Source of the DNA: Anaeramoeba flamelloides
Lineage: Eukaryota > Metamonada > Anaeramoebidae
Length of the DNA stretch: 64,000 nucleotides
NCBI GenBank assembly: GCA_027625915.1
Contig: JANTQA010000031.1
Location: forward strand, 1 to 64,000
Direction: 5' to 3'
A program made the translations under genes and the position numbers. The stretch's first letter is position 1. Every line of letters begins with the position of its first letter. The notes under the pieces are model-generated. The model was not told the origin of the DNA. It did not search any database and worked only from the letters and a program-made list of their open reading frames with translations. This document shows, piece by piece, positions 57,441 to 64,000 of this stretch.

Positions 57441-59583
57441 GTATCAATTTTTATTAGTTTTTATCCATTTAATTCTTATTTCATTTTTTGTTTTTTTTTG
57501 AATTAATCTGTATAATAAAAAAGGTTCTGATAATTGGAAATAATCATCTGCATCTTCAAATTCTTTGATAAATTTCTCCTTTAAATCCGAATTTTCAATT
57601 TTTAATTCTGATGTATATAAATAATGAATGAATATTTTCCAAAATGTAGATGATCTCTTGGAATAATCATTTACACAATTCATATTTTTTTTTCGGTCAG
57701 ATTAAATAATTCATTAAATAATTTACTTCTTGCTTCAAATATAAACTTATGACAAGATATTGTTTCTTCTCCTTCTCCTTCTCCTTTTCCTTCTTCTCCT
57801 CTTTCTTCTTTTTCTTCTTCTTGTTCTTCTTCCTTAATGTTTTCTTTTCTTTTTTTTTCTTTGTTATTATTCTTTAATTTCTTTGAAAGTTTGATCATAA
57901 AATCTTTAGATTGTGAATCTTTTTCAATTGTATTCGGGGCAGGTATCCAATTTAACTCAATTTCATCAATAGTTTTTGTAATTTCTAACTTTAATAATAT
58001 TTTTTTAAAAATTGTATTCCAATCTTGATTTCTAATATTATTTTTGAAAATATTTTCACTTTCACTTTTATTTTCCTTCTGTTTTCTAGGCTCGGAAATT
58101 TTCTTTAATTTGTTTATACTTTTGGATTCTTGTTCATCTTCTTTTCCACTTTCACTTTTAGACACATCTTCATCTTCTTTCTTATTATTATTTTCATTAT
58201 TATTTTCATTTTCATTTTCATTTTCAAGATCAGTTTGACTTTTATCCTCTTCTTTGTCTTCAGAATAATTATTATACATATTATCATTATACTCAAATTA
58301 GCTTTGATTCTCAATGTATTTTTTGAGTATTTTTCGATCACCACAATATATCCATTGTAAAAATAATTTCACTTTGAAAAGTTCCAATTCTTCTAGTCTT
58401 GATTTAATTTTTTCAAGGTCATTATTTAATAATCGAATTTTGATCCAAGTAGGATGGATATTCAAACCAGCGATTGTAAAGTTAGTATTTTTTTGATTAT
58501 TAAATAAATTTAACATATCCATTGACAACTTTCTTGTTGGATAATCTTTTAAATAAAGATCTTTTGCACCTTCCATAAGAAGGAAAAATGGAAGTTTAAA
58601 ATCTCTATATAGTGCCCAGCTATCGAAATTCCACATCATCCAAACAGATATTTTCGGGATCTTTTTAAATGGATTCATGAATAAAATTGTTTTTCCCGAG
58701 CGTTTTTTGTGACTCTCAAGAAAACGAAGATAATCTCGAACATAAGGCAAGAAAATGTAAAAGCAGCGTGAGTAAATATATCTTGGAGGTTGATCAAACG
58801 CCTAAAATTCTAATTCATGATCTTCTGATTCATGGTTTGAGAGTTTAATATCAATATTAATTCGGTAATCATACCCTGCTTCATCGTCATCATTAAATAA
58901 GACAAATGGTATCCCAATTTTTTCGTGTGTAAATGGGTTGTTTGTGATCAATTGTTTAGATGTTAAAAATTTATTTCGAAAATCATCAAAGGTAAAATTA
59001 TTAATTTTTGATCTTTATATTTTTCTTCTTTAAATTCTTGGATTTCTTGTTTTTCTCGATCTAATTCTTGAAAATCGTCTAATTCTTCTTCTTATTTTTC
59101 TTTTTGTTCTTCTTCTTCTTCTTCTTGTTCTTGTTGTTTTTTTTTTTCTTCTTTTTTTTGTTGAGAATTTTTAATTGCCATGAATAGTAAATTAAATGCA
59201 TCAGTTGAAGACAAACCAGAATTGTCAGAAAAGGAATAACTCGTTACTCCATTATTGTTAACTTTTCTTTTTAGATCAACATCTTGAACTTTTAAGACTC
59301 TTTTTTTTTTTTTTCAACATAATTGATTTTGTTCATTTTTTCTTCTTCTCGAAGAGTTTTACAAAATTTTGTGAATGCGAGTTGATCTTCTTTGGTAAGA
59401 TTACTAATCCATTCCTGGTTCAATCTGCATTGTTCCCAATTTTTCAGAAAGTTATAACAACGTTTTATTACACGATGTTTATCAATGAATTGGCTCATAT
59501 ACTAAAAATATTGACGTTTTTGATATTCCAAATAACTTGTCATATAATAGGTTTCAAGATCTTTGAGTTTGTTATCACGTGAC
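57441..59583 (-). pseudogene. Decayed tandem-BTB gene with an unrecognised N-terminal half
   Basis: The minus strand contains two BTB units related to the RCC1/BTB protein at 38.5 kb. The first is about 58520-58300 (FTIAGLNIHPTWIKIRL, FLQWIYCGDRKI, matching VHKKLIEIRL and LLKWVYC there). The second is about 57760-57480 (CHKFIFEARSKLFNELF, HYLYTSEL, FEDADDYFQLSEPFLLYRL). An Asn/Glu/Lys-rich linker (58280-57790) lies between. The N-terminal half (59583-58530) has no RCC1 blades. It reads FIDKHRVIKRCYNFLKNWEQ, SFSDNSGLSSTDAFNLLF, FLPYVRDYLRFLESHKKRS and FNPFKK-like stretches that I do not recognise. Breaks: in-frame stops near 59503, 58803 and 58300, and slips at an A15 run near 59300 and an A9 run near 57690. 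Homopolymer slips could be sequencing errors; the stops are harder to explain that way. Confidence 0.7.
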
Positions 59584-59969
59584 ATTTTGGACGAATCGAA
59601 AAAAAAAATGGAAAAATAAGAAATAAGAGAAAAATATATTTTTCCACAGAGATTATTATTTTTCTATTTGCTTTCTAAAAGGCACACAGCTTTGGAGAGC
59701 ATTTTGAGAAAACTTTCTATCCTAACCCTAACAATTTTTTCACAATCAAAAAACTATCAGCAAGTTTATCATACAAGTTTTTTTGATTTCATGGATTATC
59801 AAAAATCCTTTATTCTAATTATTTATTGATAACAAACAAATGAAAAAGATCAACTTACAGGGTCATTTAGAAATTACAAGAAAACAATTTACAGACTTGA
59901 AGAGAATTCATTAAAATTCTTCAAGCAATTGACCCATAAAAAGATCTTGTTAAGAAAAATTTTTGTAAT
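59584..59969. other. 5' flank of the BTB pseudogene
   Basis: AT-rich. No feature recognised apart from TTCTATCCTAACCCTAACAA (about 59717), a single telomere-like CCTAACCCTAA word without repetition. Confidence 0.4.
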
Positions 59970-61735
59970 TTAAGGGAGTAGCTACACCATAAGACATAAA
60001 AAAAATGTATTCGAGATGAGATAAGAGTATTTAATTTTAGTGGAGTATGATCATAGATTCTCAAAAAATTTTACGAAAAAAATTATTTGTTTTGTCTTTT
60101 TTCGTAATGTTAAACAATAAAAATAAAGAGAATATCTTGATAAAATAGTTTTGATTTTATTTTTTTTTTTATTTAAATAAAATAAATTCCAAAAATTTGG
60201 ACACAGTTTAAACAGTCGAAAGAAGAACAATACCATACTTTACATTCAATTTGGAAATTATTTGATTTTACAAACAATTTCATTTTTTGTCTTTTTTGTT
60301 TTTGTTTTCATTTCCTTTTTTTCAAGTTACGTAATTTGTTTGATTAGATCGGGAAATTTTTTTGATTGTTAATAGAATGTTAGTGATGAGTTTCTTAAAT
60401 AGAAAAATTAGATAAAATTGGTTCATGCTATCTTATCATTTGATCGATCAACAATTGTTGGTGTAATTTCAACAAATTTACCAATACATTTTTTGTTCTC
60501 TCTTTTCATTATTTTGGACACACCTGATTTTGATTTTTTTGTTTTATATTTTTTTCTTTTATTTGGATGAATTGGATTACTTATAAAAACATTAAAACTC
60601 TGTGACTTTAATTTTTTTTTTTTATATTAACGTTTGGAAAATTAATCTCTTTTTCAAACATAAGGGCACACCTCTCAAATCATCTATATAATTGAATTTG
60701 ATGTTAATAAGATAATTACTTATTCGTGATTGTCATTTTTATTCTTAATTTTTTCATTTTTTGCTTTATTATTTATGAATATTGAAAAGTTGAGAAAATT
60801 GAAAAAACATAATAAGAATAAACTAATTTAGAAATAATCTGCAAGTATAAAAATAAAAACAATTTAAGTTTGATTTCGAATGAGCTAGATATAGGAATTT
60901 TGAAAGAGAATTATTAAATTGAAGCATGAAACAAAGAAAAAAGAAGAAAATATTGATAAAAAAACAATTCCAACTAAAGAACCAGATGAATTGTGGTATT
61001 ATCTTGGAAATAAGATTTTAAAGAAATTAAAATTTGACCGAGTAGGGTTATCAATAACTTGTAAAGAACTTTTTCCCAATTCATCATGTTCAAATTTTGT
61101 TATTGGTTTGATAATTTTTTTTTCAATACAATTTACAAAACAATAATTTCTCATTTCAAATAAAAGGGCACACCAATTATTAAAATATTTAATTTTAATT
61201 TTTTTTGTTTTAATGAGTTTTAAATATTCAATCGAGTGTTTTTTTTTTCTGTTTTAAGGCTTTTTTATATTTTAGAATGATACTAAGATTGATTTAGATT
61301 CATTTATTAATAATTCTTGAATTTTTTTTTTTGTACACTTTTATTTGAAAAAGAGTTTATAATAAATTGAGTTTTTGTTTTCCTATTTTTGATTTTAGAT
61401 GTGTCCAAATTTTTGGAATGGGGTTTAGTTTTTTTTTTTTTTTTTGAGACGAGATGATTTTGGATTCTGAGAATAAAACTTAGAGCTATTCTTTGGTTTA
61501 AACTTTGATAACATATAATCATATTCACTTCTCCAATTCTACAAAATACAACGATTTAAAATCCTCAAAAATAATGTTTTGGAATTATTATTATTTTTTG
61601 GAGGAATCCTTTTAGCTATTAAAGCCCCATTACTATTCCCTTTTTCGATTCTCTGGATTGTAATGTTGTTGTTCTTTTTGTACATAATCCATTTATCCCA
61701 AATGTCACTGATAAAAAAATCTTTCTTATTATTAT
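59970..61735 (-). mobile_element. F-family element, copy F2 (split by a LINE at its far side)
   Basis: Left end TTAA-GGGAGTAGCTACACC. In reverse complement: 61735-61370 carries the shared frame (SDIWDKWI, KTLFLRILN, NWRSEYDYMLSKFK); 61280-60640 matches element L; 60620-60170 matches F1 and F3 (FVKSNNFQIECKVWYCSSFD and a Cys-rich end); 60170-59974 matches the F3 end. A plus-strand frame at 60919-61146 (PDELWYYLGNKILKKLKF, ELFPNSSCSNF) is the one shared with L. This is the fullest copy, and it is broken by stops. Its protein class is unknown. Confidence 0.6.
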
Positions 61736-62159
61736 TTTTTTTTTTTATTGATGATTGAGTGTATATTATAATCTAAGTAACTTTTTACTGAAATTCCCTT
61801 TTCAGGAATTTAAGCTTAAAATCATAGATTATACGATTATTAATTAATTAAAAAAATTTCAGGGTGTTTTGACTTCAAATTATTTCATTAAAATTTAATT
61901 CTCTTTTAATTTATTTAAAAATATATCTTTATCTTTTGCATAGGAATTGCAAACCTATGAAAAATGATCAATAGTTCCTATTATCTCTTTATGTTCCTAT
62001 TTTAAATATAAATGACAAAATTTATTTGAGTTATTATTTTTTACATAGTAATATCTATTTAAACAGTTTGTAAATGTTCTGAATTTTAGAATTGTTGAAC
62101 TTGATAAATAACTTTAGTATTTTTGAGTAATAAATATTTTATTTTGATTTTTAATTATT

Positions 62160-62650
62160 TGAAAATATTCTTTTGGAGTGTCGTAGAGTACAGCAGAGTG
62201 CTTAGTTTTTTTTAATTCTTGAAGTATAAAGAAAATTACAGTCGGTTTCACTTTTAAGGCACAAACTTGAAACGAAAAACAAGACACAATAAAAATCTCA
62301 AATCAAAGCACAAAATTCTGGTTCTAGTAAAATATATTGTAAAAAAAAAAATTTACAAATTTTGTACTTTAATTTGAGATTTTTATTGTGTCTTAAATTT
62401 AGTTGAAATTTTGTGCCTTAAAAGTGAAACTGACTGTAAATAAATTTTCTTTAAATTCCAAAAAGTCAAAAAAAAAATACCTAAAGACCTATCCAACTGG
62501 CAGAATTCAAAAGAATAGAGAAAAATCTATGATTTTACTTAATTCTATTAAATTTAGGAATATATAAAAACACTTCCTGCTTTCAGAATTCAAAAACTAA
62601 TTATAATTATAATTATAAATTTAGTTTTTGAGAAGTTTTAAATTCTTTGA
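62160..62650. repeat. Hairpin element family E, copy 6, with MITE A in its loop
   Basis: Starts GGAGTGTCGTAGAGTACAGC then AGAGTGCTTAG, the reverse of the usual end. Hairpin arms TTAATTCTTGAAGTATAAAG and CTTTAAATTCCAAAAAG are split by the MITE. A second hairpin lies at 62500-62560 (CAGAATTCAAAAGAATAGAG with its complement). Confidence 0.7.
62237..62438 (-). repeat. MITE family A, copy 7
   Basis: TA-CAGTCGGTTTCACTTTTAA at the left and AAGTGAAACTGACTG-TA at the right. The central block is in the opposite orientation to copies 1-5. Nested in the loop of an E hairpin, itself inside a LINE, itself inside F2. Confidence 0.9.
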
Positions 62651-63420
62651 ATTCCAATTGATTTTATAGTTAATTTTTTGGTTAAATTTCATTAGTTGAT
62701 TTAGATGAGACAAAGATAAATTTTTTAATTTTTTTTTGAATTTGAATTTCAATTTATTTTTGAATTTGAATTTGAATTAATTAATTGAAATTAACAAATT
62801 TTCAAATTTAAAGTCTATGTTATAGATAAGAGCTGGTGTATTTGGATTTATTTTGCATATTTCAGTAATACATGTATTAATCCAGAATTTAAATAATTTT
62901 CGGTTGTAATTTTATCGTTATATCTTTCTAAACCATATGTTAATTGACTTAATATAAAAGATTTAAATAATCTAATTTTTAAATTATTTGGAAATAAATT
63001 ATTATTAAATTATTGTTTAGAATTGTTAAACGTTTCATTTACCTTTTTTTAAATTATATATTAAATGTTTAATTTTTTTTTAAAAAAATCCCCAAATATT
63101 TAATCTTTGATAAATCTTGTGAAATTTCTGTTTTATCTTTATTAGATTTTAATCTAAATTGAATAATTATTTGATATATTATTATCAGTTTTCTATTTAT
63201 TTGCATTATATTTCCGTTTATCATTAAAATTAAATCATCTACAAATATTTGACAATGATTTGTTAATGGTATTATTTTTAATTAAAAGAAAGTGAGAAAT
63301 TAAGAGCAAATATTATGGGTGATAAGGGATCTCCTTAGAATATATCAATTCCTTCTCCTTGATAATATTTTAATAAAAAAGTTTTGAATAATTATATTTA
63401 AAAAAATTTTTTTATTTTTT

Positions 63421-64000
63421 TTATAATTATTTTACAAGTAATAAATCAAAAAATTTTACTATATTAATCATTGAAATTTCAGCTAATTAACTTTTTTTTC
63501 AATTCTGGAATACTGTTTTATCTAGGATTCTTGGTTCTCCCAATATCTATCACAAAAAAGAACAAGTTAAATAAATAAAAGTTCACCATTGAAAAGAGAT
63601 GATTTTAAGGCGAATTGATATAGTAAAAATTGAAAATAACAATTGTGGATTAAAAGTAAAACAGTGAGAAAAAGTTCAACATGGTTTTTAATGGAGAAAA
63701 TCATAGAAAATTTAAAGTAAGATCAATGAAAAAAAGAAAAAATAAATAAATAAAGACAAAATGAAGGATTCAGCTCAATAACAGTTTTTTCAATCTAATG
63801 TCTTTTGGTATGGGATTTTTCTTTTATTGATCTATTAGTAAAATTTTGTTCAAAAAAATTGACTATTTTGGCAATTTCCAAAACCACAACAACAATTTCA
63901 ATATGAAAAAAGTAGATTTAAATGGTGTTTGTTGGTTTGATTGAAAATACTCTAATGGATTATTATTCGAAGTTAATTGGTTTCTCATTTTAATTTGATT
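63421..64000. other. AT-rich window end
   Basis: No gene recognised. This may be the remainder of F2 beyond the LINE insertion, but no convincing match to the F1 left end was seen. Confidence 0.35.

Larger units (their letters stand above)
61735..63420 (-). mobile_element. Decayed LINE, copy 3, inserted into F2
   Basis: The minus strand runs from about 63420 (YYQGEGIDIF then GDPLSPIIFALNF) through MINGNIMQINRKL and FNQKINYKINWNS (about 62690) to a broken zinc knuckle (about 62000). The 3' end (TAATAATCGTATAATCTATG) matches LINE copy 1, and an A-tail at 61749-61737 joins it to the F2 coding stretch. Family E hairpins and MITE A copy 7 (62160-62650) interrupt it at the same coding region as in copy 1. 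Confidence 0.8.

Noticed and set aside
57441-59583. Stop-codon reassignment (TAA/TAG as sense) to explain internal stops
   Set aside because: The two long intact host genes have no internal TAA, TAG or TGA and terminate normally, so decay or sequencing error is simpler.
59715-59740. Telomere-like CCTAACCCTAA as an interstitial telomere
   Set aside because: A single short word without tandem repetition.

Overview
The window is very AT-rich nuclear DNA from a eukaryote. It has long homopolymers, short spliceosomal introns (GT..AG, about 190 to 660 nt), Lys/Glu/Asn-rich proteins, a signalling ATPase with NACHT, pentapeptide, WD40 and TPR parts, and an RCC1 plus tandem-BTB protein. This mix suggests a free-living amoeboid protist; an Anaeramoeba-like genome would fit. 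That is inference from gene style, not a demonstrated identity. No prokaryotic operons, CRISPR arrays, rRNA or LTR elements were recognised.

Layout. 1-8 kb: one large minus-strand NLR-like gene (1441-7395, with a probable first exon at 7781-7964). 8-12.3 kb: gene-poor DNA, then a decayed LINE carrying a hairpin element and flanked by palindromic MITEs. 12.4-24.6 kb: a probable two-gene DNA transposon bounded by inverted repeats of about 0.5 kb. Its CMC/CACTA (tnp2-type) transposase gene runs to the right, a basic coiled-coil protein gene diverges to the left, a tRNA-derived SINE sits in the transposase intron, and a 2.46-kb hAT element with an exact 8-bp target duplication splits the transposase exon. 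25-38 kb: almost gene-free, built of nested non-autonomous elements: TTAA-flanked elements, foldbacks, two 1.5-kb TIR elements and a CACTA-ended element. 38.5-40.4 kb: an intact RCC1/BTB gene. 43-45.4 kb: a paralogous copy of the DNA upstream of that gene. It keeps the empty sites of three insertions found in the first copy and has its own LINE insertion. 47.7-49.6 kb: another TTAA-flanked element. 49.95-50.67 kb: a DUF4291 gene. 51-57 kb: inverted repeats and hairpin elements. 57.4-59.6 kb: a decayed tandem-BTB gene. 60-63.4 kb: a TTAA-family element split by a LINE that itself carries hairpins and a MITE.

The host genes are unrelated to each other: a putative intracellular sensor, an RCC1/BTB adaptor and a DUF4291 enzyme-like protein. 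Most of the window is a stratified transposon record. Because paralogous loci lie in the same window, several insertions can be proved here by filled/empty-site comparison. The most interesting unit is the 13.5-24.3 kb CMC-type transposon with its divergent partner gene, followed by the TTAA-targeting family, whose protein I do not recognise.
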